Of a stretch of DNA of 64,000 nt, positions 47,174-58,065 are shown one piece after another; position 1 is the stretch's first letter; each line of letters opens with the position of its first letter. Source of the DNA: Trichuris trichiura (Eukaryota; Nematoda; Enoplea; Trichinellida; Trichuridae); contig JBAJFE010000020.1 in assembly GCA_037903355.1 (NCBI GenBank), forward strand, positions 186,001-250,000, given 5' to 3'. Made by a program: the position numbers and the translations under genes. The notes beneath the pieces are model-generated. The model was not told where the DNA came from, did no database searches, and saw nothing but the letters and a program-made list of their open reading frames with translations.

Positions 47174-48182
47174 GACGGTCACCACAATTTTCGACAGGAG
47201 AAAAGTTACTTTGATCTTTCTTTCTTAAACATTCGTCATAGATTTGCTCACTGGCAGACGGCATGCTCACGTGTAGTCCATTTTGCTTATTCTTTTACTT
47301 TGTGTATTTTAGCTGCCCATTTAGCTGAACTTTCTTTCTGTTTCAACTATTTCCTGGCCACATTGGTGTGATTTAAAGCCGGTTTTCGTGTTGCTCACCA
47401 AAATTATCACTCCGATCAAAAGCTTACCTCGACGTCTCGCTTCAGAGACGACATTCTGTCGCAAGAGTATCCTGTGCCATTGCAACGTTGATGACTGAAC
47501 ATACCTGCCCGTTAGTAAAATGTTGCTTAGGGAGAGAAAACTTCGTCTAAGTCTTCAAACTACGCACCTACTATTTCCTGTGACGATTCTCTCAGCTTGT
47601 TTATTGGAATACGCTTTCGGTGTTAGCACTATTTTTGTATCATTTAAATAGAAGCTAGCTGTTCGACTGTTAAGATACTTTCTTGGTGAAGCATTCAAAA
47701 AGTACATTGTCCTATTTTCAGGGTCCGTGCCCAGACAGACGTTGTAGGTAGAGCAAGGTTTTTCCCGAAAGCTTCATCAATAAAGTTTTGCAACGATTGA
47801 GGAGCTTGCTTCCATTTGTGCAACAAAAACCTATGCACCCCTTGTGAAAATTTATCTCTATATTTTTGCATTGCATTAGTTTAGCCCAACTGTGTTCAGT
47901 AAGAATTTTGGCTAGTGAAGTTAGTGCTGCTGTGCGCGCTTACTAGGCGCATAGGGCATTAACTCCGGTTTGGAATCGAAACTGATTAAGAACTCAGGAG
48001 CAGCTGTTGTCCCACATGTTCAGCCAAAAGGTGAACCGTTTATTTATCTACACTTAATCCTATTTTAGAAATTTTCAACTCGTTCTTTAGAAATGCCCGC
48101 CTCTGCGTACTCTCTATTCTACATAGGCTAAGTAACGTAGGCAGAATTGTCGTTGAAACCATTATTTAGCTAAATATTAATA

Positions 48183-48352
48183 CAGTAGAACCTCCATAAG
48201 TTGACCACCCAAGGGACCGAGAAAAACTGGTCAACATAAGAGGCTGTATGTATATTATATTATTAACGTACGGACCAACCAAGTGGTCAAAATTCGGTTA
48301 ACTTAGGGAGGTGATCGACATAGAGAGGTGGTCAACTTCGGAGGTTCTACTG
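48183..48352. mobile_element. MITE with pogo/Tc1-type ends (copy 2)
   Basis: This 170-bp relative of the element at 16740 starts CAGTAGAACCTCCATAAG and ends CGGAGGTTCTACTG, flanked by TA (48181-48182 and 48353-48354). The equivalent place in copy B (about 63930) lacks it and reads through as AGTAAAACTTTTAC. The insertion and its TA duplication are thus visible against an empty site, and it happened after the duplication. Confidence 0.92.
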
Positions 48353-51300
48353 TACTTTTACCGCGGGGCAACTAAATCGTTCTGTCGGAGTGGCCGTTGG
48401 CTTTTGAAGTAGTTGGAAATGTGCTGCCCAGACGTTTTGCTAGTCCTTTGTTCCATCTGGAAGACTTCTATGCTGGAGCGTCCACTGTCATTTTTTTACA
48501 TACACATTATCTTACCGTTCAAGAACAGTTCTTTATGCTTTTGATTTTCGTTTTTATGCCCAGCAATTCACGATAGTTTTTTGTAATTTCGCACAGGATT
48601 AAGCCAACCGTTCGCAATTGTTTTTGGAGTTGGTAGCATTTGTATGCCCCAGTAATATCCTTGCACCATTTTTCCCTACGCACTTCGTGCGTCTATTCAT
48701 CTGCACTGTCATTTATCATTGATATTTTACGTAATTTTGTGCTCTTGGTAGATTATATTTGCACCTGTTCTGTCCGGTCGGCAGGTGATGAAGGACAGTG
48801 AAAGAACTTACTTATCAGCTTTCTTTGGTTAGCAAATCAGCGCTACCCTTCTAATAAGGCCTGGTTTCATTAGGAAACCTAGCAACGCTGATCAAAGAAA
48901 GCAAGACCGATTTTTCGACCTCCGTCAGTTCCGCGAAATGCTATTAGGATGGCGAGTAACACATTGATGAGAAAAAATGATTAAAAGAAGTAGCAACGTC
49001 TGGTCAATAGGAGGAAAATCATGTTTGCACTTCACAGTCCAGCTCTGCTTTCAGCAAAGAAGGACTTTTTTGTTGCATTTCCGCTTGAGGCATTGCAACA
49101 GAATGGCGTCACATTCCCTTAGCTCGATTTCAGGTACTTCCTTGCCTAAATATGAGCCAGTTTTCTAAGCTGCACCCTCTGCTACTGTGTGGCCTCGTTG
49201 CAGTAACTAGTGATACGCTATACATTCTACGTTCCACCATATATAGAAGAGTACTTTTTGGCATGAACGTAGCCCATTACGTTGGGCTTAATCAATGCTT
49301 TTTGGTTTCTGGGTTTTTTCACGGGAACTACTTTTCGTAGGGGGTTACAATATGCCGCTGCATACTTTTCCTTCGCCTAGATGACATTGAAAAGCAAACA
49401 ATGATATTTAACATGGCAGTTTAGGCGGTTGGAGTGGTAAAAGCTTTCCACACTTTTTCCCTTTCTCCTTCTAAGTTGCAGTTGGTTCCTGCTTAAGAAT
49501 TGCTTCTTACATTTCTTGCATTTTGGCAGCTCAGCTTGCTCTAAACGGTGTCTTAAAATTTCTGCCATCAAAGTGCTCAGGTTTGTGACTTTTGTTGATT
49601 CTCTCTGCTGCGAAAGTGTTTGTATCACCCTCAGCATAGTTTCGAAGGTACAACTCCGTCACCGGAAGTGACATAAGGTGAAGTTTTCATTTCCGATGCT
49701 TTTTTTCTTGTCAAAATTAAAGCCACCATACGTCGAAACGAAACTGATTAAAACTTTTTGTCTACATGAGCTAGACGGTCGACTGAGTCATGCCTGCTTA
49801 AAGAAAGCGCTCGCGTAATACTCTGCATTCTTCATGTAAGACTTGAAAACTGCAAACTTTTGCAGTCGCCAATAAATAAAGAACCGAATATACTTTTTAT
49901 GGCCAACGATTCTTTTAACGTTATTGGAAAGTTGGTTAAGAGAAGCGATAAACTTCGTCTTAAGTCGAATACGGGATCTTATAAAAGGTAGATGCTGAGA
50001 ACAGCGCGTTTTCAGGTCACTTACTGTTGACTAACCGTATGAAACTATTATCGCTAGCCAGAAGATCCAAGGATGCAATTTTTTCAGCAATCTTTCAACG
50101 GAGTCGTTAGTTTAAACTTTGCCTTTCAAAACTTCGACCGTTACTATGAAAAATGCCGCTGAAACTTTCAGTGGTAAAAAAGAGCAGTAGCGTCTTTCGC
50201 GTTCGTTTGCGTAGAAGCTGGTAATATTTAAGTGTAGGTTTTTTTCTCGATGAAGCAGAAATGCTACGCTTTCCGTTAGCTGCTGCGCCACTCCCAAAAT
50301 TTCCACTGCCACTTCGCCTAGTTTTCTCTTTAAGAGATGCAACGCGGATTGCTCGGTAAATTAAACTTCCCTTTGAAGAGTGACCTTGAGCTATTGCGCG
50401 CTTAATGGGGGCGTTTGCTTAGAAGAAAACCTTAGCGAAACTCCTTCTTTTGTAACTATGTTCTATGTCGGTTGCTTCAAATTAAAAATTACGATTGTGG
50501 GTGGCTGTTTTCCTCCATTACTGACCTGCGGCGGGGAACTAACCATTTCGATTCAAGGAAAAATTCTCAGAAACCGTGCTGTTTCTCACAATTGTAAGCA
50601 GAACGTAGTGGTCGCGTGATGAACAACAAGATGCTTTGTCCCAGCACGTAGGTTTTCTACTTTTTCAAATAGTCTGATAGTTCGACGAGATTCCATCCAA
50701 CGCAACGTTAATCATGTGTCAATGGTACAGCACCAGTATATCTGTCATTTCGAGGTGGCAGCAAAAGTATGTTTCGAAAAACTTCCTAGGCTCCTTTGTC
50801 TAATCTATACCGTTTTGAAGGCAACTTTTTATGACTGCCTTTAAATTTCGTAATTTACTAAAAGAACAAACCGTTTATTGAGCCGCACACGAACAATGCG
50901 GACCTTATAGGACGATCTTCTTCCTGTCGTCCATAGTTGGAGCTGAAAATGGGAATTAGAGCTCCGTCTCAACATAGCTTTTTTCCCCATAGTAAATCAG
51001 AAAATGTCCGCGTAGTTCAACGTGCATGTCACTTGTTGCTCTTCTCAAAACGAGCAGAAATTGTTTTACTTGTATATCCACGCAGAAACCCTTAATGAGT
51101 TGATCACCTCTTCTGCAAACATTATTATCTGTTCTTGGCTGACTGAGTCGCTGTTTGAGGAAGGTGCGCTGGACTGACGTACTCAGTGGGTTTCCATCTT
51201 ATGAGAATTGCTTTTACTCAGGGAATATCCGTTTCAGTATTCCCAATGAGCAATCATTGCACCGGCATTTCTGCGTTTTCTGACATAGCAATTAGTAGTA

Positions 51301-51444
51301 ACAGTTTAATATTTTCACAAGCAGGCAGAAATTCCATGAATTCTACAATTTACGACGCGTTTAAAATCGAAAACGGACTGCTTGTAGCAATATTTGCCTT
51401 GATAGCGAATGGAAGAATGTGCGTGGATTGTAATGCTTTTCTCC

Positions 51445-51450
51445 TTTATT
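51445..51450 (-). terminator. candidate polyadenylation signal of the cationic peptide gene
   Basis: AATAAA on the minus strand, 66 nt after the stop codon at 51517. Confidence 0.4.
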
Positions 51451-51516
51451 TAATTAGCAACGAAGTCGAAAAGTTGGTGAACTTTTTCAGTGCTTAAGGT
51501 CTGCGCCTGCAAGTCA

Positions 51517-51984
51517 TTAAAACCTGCGCTCGTATCTGATTATTGGTATTGGCTGCTTTGGTAAATGTTTCTTAACGCTACGCCACTTCTTTTTGATCTT
51601 TTTTCCAAGACCACGTTTAAATCGTTCTTGGTGCTGCTCAGGGTCGACGGGCAGAAAGGCATGAGGTTCTGATTCTGGAACACCAGGACAATTAAAGTGA
51701 CGAATGTATGAATTCCCGTTTACCTTCAATTCGTTTTAATCTTACCAAATGGCCACGCTCCAATTCTGCATGCTGCTCATAGCCCGTGGGAAAGGTTTTA
51801 CCAAGACTGCGCTTAACAAGCACGGAAGAATCTGGACCACCTTCCGTTTCTCTAAACGAAGTAAAAGCCATCACCTTTGCTGCACATTATTTCAACTGCA
51901 TTACTTTCTGAGTAGCTTATGTTCGTTTACCGGAACTGCGGATAGTAAATGCGTTAACGCGCCAAGCAGAAGGAGTAACAGCAT
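51517..51984 (-). CDS. secreted cationic peptide precursor (furin-processed), novel
   Basis: Three minus-strand exons (51984-51931, 51874-51724, 51674-51517) with introns of 56 and 49 nt join in phase to 120 aa. Residues 1-~16 (MLLLLLLGALTHLLSA) are a signal peptide. The rest carries processing sites: VLVKR (to residue 40), RLKR (63-66) and RFKR (86-89); the last two fit the furin rule R-x-K-R. The final piece, residues 90-120, starts GLGKKIKKKW, contains 8 Lys, 4 Arg and one Glu (net about +11), then turns Pro/Ile-rich (QPIPIIRY) and ends RRF. The piece after residue 40 starts SLGKTF, so both begin xLGK. Exon 3 before the last site is acidic, as in pro-regions that neutralise a cationic peptide. 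The layout is that of an antimicrobial or signalling peptide precursor. There are no cysteines and no homologue I can name. A TATA-like box lies ~52 nt upstream of the ATG. Confidence 0.65.
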
Positions 51985-52035
51985 TTTCAAACTAACTCGC
52001 AACGGTGAACTGAACGTGCTGTTATTGGCAGAGCA

Positions 52036-52043
52036 TTTATATA
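52036..52043 (-). promoter_or_regulatory. TATA-like box of the cationic peptide gene
   Basis: TATATAAA on the minus strand ends 51 nt before the ATG at 51984. The spacing allows a short leader of roughly 20-25 nt. Confidence 0.5.
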
Positions 52044-52979
52044 GAAGCTTCCCACTGACATCATGACTAATTCGCACCGACGACAAACGTATCAGTGCGA
52101 AAGCAAACTTTCGGTCAACAAAATCAAACTAAAGAATTTTTTCAGTGCTGGTCAGCGACTGGAGAACGTCATTTCAGTGTATTAATATACTGGAGATTTT
52201 ACAGCTTATTTTTAGGTTTAGTCACTCCGAATGCTTATGGGGTTTTTAGCCCAATAACGTTTTACTCGCTACTGAACTTTCTACCGGTTTTAACGAGCTG
52301 TTATGATTAAATGTCTTCATCTTAAATTCATGCTCCGATGCGCTTTTTAAATATTTGCTGAATGTTTGTGGTCATAACATTGATTAATGCCTTACGCTAA
52401 CTTGGACTTGCTGACGAATAGCGTCCAAATTTGAAGCGCACTTAAACCGTTGAAGAAAAAGTGCAGTTAACGTTTCAGCTTGGCGTCGTAAAAGTGCAGT
52501 CCACCGGCAAAACATAGTGGCTTGCATCAGCTCAGCATAACGAAGAGACATGTGACGCAAGTAATTATGGTATGGTGCAATTTAGGTAACGTTTCTGAGA
52601 GTCCCTTGCTTTATTGGTGAAAAGGCATTTACTTCAAATTCGGTTCATCGCATTCGTTCGTTTGATTTCGGAAACATCTGAAGCATAATGTTGGAGCAGT
52701 ACATTGCCTCATATGCAAAATATTTCCATACGCTTAAAGCGGTGAAAGGGTCCTCATTGTTGTCCATAAAAACTATTTGCATTGCTTGTTTAACGTCTTT
52801 AAAAGGATTAGCTTGCAGAAAGTTCAAGCTAGCTTCATGCATTGTAATCAACGCTATTCAGTACCTTCTTTTATTAACGCATCGTTCGCAAAAACGGAAA
52901 AAGCAAAAAGAAGCTGTCATCTTTAGTGCTCTGAATCAGATTTGAAACCAGGATCCATTTTTGTGGGTGCTTTTGCCTT
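52044..52979. other. no gene recognised
   Basis: Short overlapping frames on both strands. Nothing further is supported. Confidence 0.4.
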
Positions 52980-54250
52980 TTACGAGCAATTAAAACGATT
53001 TGAAAAGTGGCGCTTGGCGAATTGCCAAAGGCGCTTTCGATTCTTTGCTTTCCAGTAATGGGTAATGCATCTCCACAACAGGGAAATCATCTCCAATGCT
53101 AAATAGCTGAACAGGGAGCTGAAATGGCTCGTGCAGTAAACCAATTCTGCCACCGCTTGCAAAACATTGGGTAGAAGTTATATTGCACTTTCAGAATTTG
53201 TTTTTATGAAAAGAGCCCGCTCTAATCGTTCATTCAATGCTTAAGAAAAAGTGTAGTAAAAATTTTTGAAACTTTATGCTCCGCTGAAAAGATTATGTTA
53301 CTGAATGGGTTGAAACTGGAAAATTATTTTTTCCTCAATTTGTTGCCAAATTAATGCCTTATGGCTTTCTGAGCTCTGAGCTAAACGTGCCTGCAAATGC
53401 ACCATTTTTCCGCGAGCAAGTCTGGTTTTACAGTTTCACTGCACTGGAAGAGTACAGATGCAACTCGTTGAACAATAAAGAAAAATGTTTACTTAAGGGA
53501 ACTTTCAGGGAACAAATGAATCAGTGCCATTCTTCATTGCAGGTTTGCTCCATCCGACTCGAAGTTTGCTACTGGTCAGGATGACTCCACGCCGCGCGTT
53601 TGAGGCTTTAAAAGGCTAACCGAAGAACGCGTTTTAAGAGAACACGGTTCCGACGCTCGCCAGTCGATTGGCATCCTTCCAAGGGATTGCTTGTGACCAA
53701 AATTAGAGATTCCCAACAGCTCGTGGGGTAGTGGGATCTGCGTAGTAAAGCTTGCATTCGAACACTGTAAGTATCTAAATAATTGTCCTTCAATTTGCTT
53801 TGCCACAGCAAGAACAGTCCATACTGATTTATTTTCAATATTAGTAACGCATCTCGAGTTCTTGAATACTGGATGCTTCGTAACGGAGTGGTGTTTCATG
53901 GTTGGTACGGCTTTTCCCGTTTGTGTCTGTGTTGATCTCTGTAATTAAACGAAACAACTGTTCTACCAACGGATGGATGAGCGACTATTAAGAAAACATT
54001 GTACAGGACCAATGCACTCAAGTTTATTTTCAGAGCTTTTGAAATGCTCTAGTTCGGTCGTCAGCGAGATGGAGGAGACTCTTCCAAGAAGATCCAAACG
54101 CACAAAGTCGCGTTTTGTAGTCCATTTCAGACCTATCCAGGATTGCCACGCCAAGTCTAAAGGAAACAGTGTGATGTTTTTGAGTTCTGACAGTTCTTGC
54201 TTTCGTTCGTTCAAGCTCTCTTGTTCGTGTTTGGCTACAAGAAATGTCCA
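52980..54250 (-). other. possible degraded or unresolved minus-strand gene
   Basis: Three minus-strand frames look protein-like but I could not join them. 54241-53963 contains NERKQELSELKNITLFPLD, then WTTKRDFVRLDLLGRVSS. 53911-53576 contains SVWTVLAVAKQIEGQLFRYL and IPLPHELLGISNFGHKQS. About 53165-52985 contains GRIGLLHEPFQLPVQLFS and a terminal stop. Splice sites between them do not keep phase with the usual 50-60-nt introns. Either the gene is decaying or exons are missing. A coiled stretch followed by FPL faintly recalls Atg14/UVRAG proteins, but this is not strong enough to name it. Confidence 0.28.
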
Positions 54251-54265
54251 CTCTTTTTTTTATTA

Positions 54266-55299
54266 AGCTCTGACCCATAACAAGCCTGGTGATTTATTGG
54301 ACGATTTCTACTCTGCCCCACAGTTGTACTATGATCACAACGTCCGCTTGTCTGATTTAATTCCGGACAAATTGCGTAATCAACATCAACGTTCTGCCGG
54401 TAAGGTAGCAGCCTAGTCGCCATTTGTACGCAACGGTCCAAAGGGCGATTCGCCTAACAGTGTCTTGCCTATAAGCGAGATGCAGAAGAATATGCCGCCC
54501 ATGTCATCGAAAATGGTGAATTCTTTGCGTGAAATGTTCGTTAAGCAGGAGTTGGAGCAGTAATCTGAGGCAGCTAAAGTCGTTGCCGCGGAAATGAAGA
54601 CCATTTATGAAGCTCGCCATCCTAATGAACCACCGCACTTTACCGGATACTCATCTAACATTAACAGAAATGCAGATCTCAACAGTCGTAAAGCTAAAAT
54701 GCTTCTTTTGAGCTCCCTCAAGCACAAGCTGAGCCTGTGCAGCCTGATCATGATCAGTTCGTCCAATCAGCTCAATGGTGTACTAGCCCACTATCGACAG
54801 TTAATCTCCCTAATAACGTGGCTTCGGCGGCTCTTCTGCGTCAGAGAGCACACTACCGTTACAAGAAACATTTGCCGAAAATTTCCATTCACCACGTCAG
54901 CATAATGCTTTCCAGCAAAGATTTGACCAGTCTGATGCGTATGTACAAATGGAACCTTTCTCGCCTAGCGCCGCGAGGAAACCTAATTGGTCAGGAGATG
55001 AATCAGTGCCTATGAACAGCCAGGTATATAGTGGGAAAGCAGAAGACAACGATCGTGGACATGCTAGAGCTGGATATCCAACGAGGCACCGAAGCGAGTA
55101 TGCTGGCTGTCGTCAAGGTGGCATCCTTTACCCTGCTCCTGATTTAAATCATGGTATCTCTTATTATGGGCAACATTCAAGGTCTTCGTCGACTGAAGTT
55201 ACCGATTCGTCTTCGCGGTCGTATGAAGAGCAATCAGATGCGATTTACTGGTACTCAGTATCTTCTCCCTATAAGCATAAACAAACGGAATTGTACTAA
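54266..55299 (+). pseudogene. pseudogene of an unrecognised Gln/Ser/Pro-rich protein
   Basis: A protein-like reading runs through ~1 kb with no intron but with breaks. It starts ALTHNKPGDLLDDFYSAPQL, continues YYDHNVRLSDLIPDKLRNQH, meets TAG at 54414, continues NSVLPISEMQKNMPPMSSKM, meets TAA at 54561, then IYEARHPNEPPHFTGYSSN. A frame change near 54705 leads to AEPVQPDHDQFVQSAQW and a second near 54855 to QETFAENFHSPRQHNAFQQR, ending at 55299 (stop). Both stops fit a lost Gln codon (CAG or CAA). The lack of introns suits a retrocopy or one large exon. A TTTTTTATTAAG acceptor-like site precedes it, so an old exon is also possible. The residue mix resembles an RNA-binding or translation-control protein, but I recognise no family. 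Confidence 0.6.
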
Positions 55300-57156
55300 A
55301 TAATCTTTTAGACAGTCGATCTATCCCGCCAGTGCCAACCAAAAACTACCCTGTTAGAGGCGATAGTTACTTATTTTTAAAAGGCCTGCTTTTCAAGCTA
55401 CTTTGCTTCCGAACCTTTATTCAACCAATAGCGGTCAATTACGTACAAGGAGACGGGGCAGAGCGAGCATTTATCATCTCGATTAACTAATCACTTTATT
55501 TCTAAACTGTGCTATCTCAATCTTAAGCTTCACTATGTCCGACCAAAAAAACGTTCATTTATTCGTTTGCCCATTTGGTGCACAATGGCTACGTCAGCAG
55601 GCTGGCCGTCGGTCGGCAAAATGTTTAGAAGAGCAGCAGCGTTGTTCATATCGAGCTTATCCAAGCTTTACTGTAGTGGAAATTTTTTATTTGTTGCCGA
55701 TTTAGAGAAGCACAATTCAGCTGACCTGGTAAACTTAATGCGCTTTGTATATGACAGGAATGTCACCTTTTTGCGTTGGGTAACCAGTTTTGCTGTTGCG
55801 GTATGCTTCAATTGACGCATCATTTGTTTTTTTTGCGCGCCTTATCATAACTTGTTAAATTAAATTGTTGTCGTTCTTTGGTTAACTCTGCCTGCCGGGT
55901 GGCATTTACGAATTCCCACTTAGGATTGAATAATGATAAGCAAAATTTTTCCACTGCCTCATTTTGCTGCCAATTTTTCAAGCGGATAAGGTAATGCCTG
56001 CTTCTTTTTGAAAATATTCAAATTAGATTGCTTGTCGTTTAAAATTCTCTATACGCAGTTTCAAAGCAAGATGTACAGAGAATCAAAAATTTCGCGAATC
56101 TGCTTCCATCGCTAATTCAGATTTACTTTTCGCTAATAGATAACCTACAAAAATCAGGGACGAATGGACTACCTAAATCAATCGAATCGCACTTAGCTGT
56201 ATTGATAAATTCCAGTTTTTTTATTTTGAAAGTGGCTATGACCACCTTTACGAAGTCAGTAGAACTACCGTACCTCTGCTACTTAATTTTTGTTTTTCAC
56301 AGAACCACCAAATACCATCGTTCCGAATACTTTTTGTTTATTAAACAACTTAGTACTCATCCATTGGATATTTTAAAGGTAAGATAAAGTTGTTAGCTGT
56401 TGCACGAGCTATATGCACAAATCAAACCCGACTGAATCAGCAAGTTTTTTAATCAAGAAGATCGCCTGAACAGCCTAAAGTTATCCCCAATTTTTGTAAT
56501 GTGTGTGTACACTCTGACTGAGGTTAGGGGAAAGTTGCTGCTATGTTCATACTGCTTTTCTCCAACGTAATTTGAACAACCCTTTTCGCATCAAGCATAT
56601 GGCAACCTGAATAGGTTCCCAAATTATATACCAATGCATTGCCAGGTAGAAACCTACGTTTCATAAAGCTATGGCGCACGTATTTCTTTTTGAATTTTGT
56701 TTTGAGATTATCTCCTTTCTGCTCAAACGGGCAAAGTATGCAAGTCCCTTTCTGCCAAGCATGCTTCCATTGTGTTCTACCCTTACTAGCAATAATAGTC
56801 CGTCTTGTTGTACCCTTATCTTAACCTAAACCAAAATACAAGGCTTATATTTAAGTCTAGCTTTAGGCAAGCGCAAAACAGGAGCCCCGGCAAATTTACA
56901 TTATGAAGGTGAAGTGGTTTACTTCTCTCTGAACATCAAGTCTTCCTTTTGAAATATTTGTTTCGGCTTAATTTCGATGTCAATGCGATGCTGGAATTCA
57001 GTCAAGGTAATTTCCTCAGAAAACAGGTCGGCTCTTTAAGCTCAATTGTTTGTGCAAAACACCTTTACGCAAAACCGCTATAAGGCACGCGCGCAACGTC
57101 GAGGCCTCGAAAGTTCGCAAACCTTTCTAAAATTCTATTAACTGTCTACTGCCTGT
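55300..57156. other. no intact gene; possible further relic and one R3 repeat
   Basis: At 55557-55715 a frame reads FVCPFGAQWLRQQAGRR and on to a stop; it may belong to the preceding pseudogene. The R3 repeat at 56.7 kb is listed separately. The border with duplication copy B lies near 57157. Confidence 0.35.
56735..56930 (+). repeat. dispersed repeat family R3, copy 3
   Basis: Shares CTTTCTGCCAAGCATGC, AAACCAAAATACAAGGCTTA, TATTTAAGTCTAG, AAAACAGGAGCCCCGGCAAA and TTACATTATGAAGGTGAAG with the copies at 17.1 and 35.8 kb. It lies just before the start of duplication copy B. Confidence 0.55.
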
Positions 57157-57380
57157 CATTAACGCATGTTTGCATATCCATCCGATTTCCATTGCAATAC
57201 CCATCCGCTATTGCTGCGCGTTAGTTCAACAAAAGTTTACTAGCTCCAGAAAATTCATAAGGCTCATATTTAATTGTTTCTTGATTATTCTCTTTGCTTG
57301 ATGATGTTTGAGACGTAGTTCATAGCCTTGTTGGTGCTCCTTCAAAATCGGTTACCGAATATATATAGCCGCTTTGCCCT

Positions 57381-58065
57381 AATCTTTTTGTAGCGGAACT
57401 TTCAGCCCGTTTGTTATTAACGTTTATTGTGCAAACCTTTAGTGCGGAGTTTTCGCGCCCCACTGTGGACCGTCTTCAGTGCAATTTGATTAGAACAAAA
57501 TTTACCATGGCTCATCATCAGCTACAAAAAGATTAGAACAGAATTTCTAAACGCCCGTTAGAAGAAAAGAAAAAGAAAAAGAAAACAAAATCGAGTGGAA
57601 AGGGGCACGAAGAAAAAAGAGGACAAAGAAAGAAGGAGAAGAAAGAAGACGGAGTGGCCAGAAAGAAGAGAGTTTAAAACCCGTTTGTTTAAAACAGACG
57701 GGTATATATTTGCTCGCTGTTGCTTTTTGTTAGTGTTGTCGCCATCAAGAAAGGTCGGTTGAGTACTTGCTGCACCATCTGACTGACTAGGTGGGACCAA
57801 GACCCGACGGGTTAAGATAGACCTGACGGCTGAGGTTTCCGCCAAGGTCGGTCAGATGGAGCGGCTTGCAACTGCGATGACCGACCCGACGGGCGGTGCA
57901 ATTACGCTGATGACAGGCCACGGTGAGGCCCGAAAGCTTCGTTTAAAACGTTTATACAATAAACGTCAATAAAAAACGGGTTGAAAATTCCGCTACAAAA
58001 AGATTAGAACAAAATTTCTGAACGCCCGTTGGCAGAAAAGAAAAAAAAACAGCGCCGTTTTGCCG
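57381..58065. mobile_element. composite foldback insertion in copy B
   Basis: Absent from copy A. It is flanked by GCCGCTTTGCC (left) and GCCGTTTTGCC (right), ~11 bp each, while copy A has one GCCGTTTTGCC, so these look like a target duplication. Arms 57381-57496 and 57895-57999 are inverted (CTAATCTTTTTGTAGCGG and complement). A unit CTACAAAAAGATTAGAACA..ATTTCT.AACGCCCGTT occurs twice in direct orientation (57523 and 57993). The right arm holds CTGATGA (57907), a GGCC/GGCC stem and GAAA (57932), the same core as in the smaller foldback elements. Between the arms lies a purine-rich tract. Confidence 0.78.
57558..57671 (+). repeat. polypurine tract
   Basis: About 115 nt almost wholly A and G on the plus strand (GAAAAGAAAAAGAAAAAGAA onward, then AAAGAAAGAAGGAGAAGAAA). 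It lies inside the composite foldback insertion. On the other strand it creates a Phe/Leu/Ser-rich open frame that is not a gene. Confidence 0.7.

Larger units (their letters stand above)
41438..48420 (+). repeat. segmental duplication, copy A
   Basis: Base-by-base similarity to 57157-64000 begins near GTCATTTTACGCGCAG, inside PGM intron 1, and continues past the PGM 3' end to at least 48420, where copy B meets the window end. Copy A carries PGM exons 2-10 and a MITE at 48183 that copy B lacks. PGM exon 1 lies outside the duplicated part. Spacing between copies is ~15.7 kb, as expected if 41.4-57.2 kb is one tandem unit. Confidence 0.95.
47174..51516. other. intergenic, no gene recognised apart from one MITE
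   Basis: The part up to 48420 belongs to duplication copy A. An AATAAA at 47779, conserved in copy B apart from flanking changes, could serve PGM transcripts. Beyond 48420 only short unsupported frames are present. Confidence 0.45.

Noticed and set aside
57558..57845. 95-codon minus-strand frame
   Set aside because: Its Phe/Leu/Ser-rich end is the complement of the polypurine tract; not a gene.
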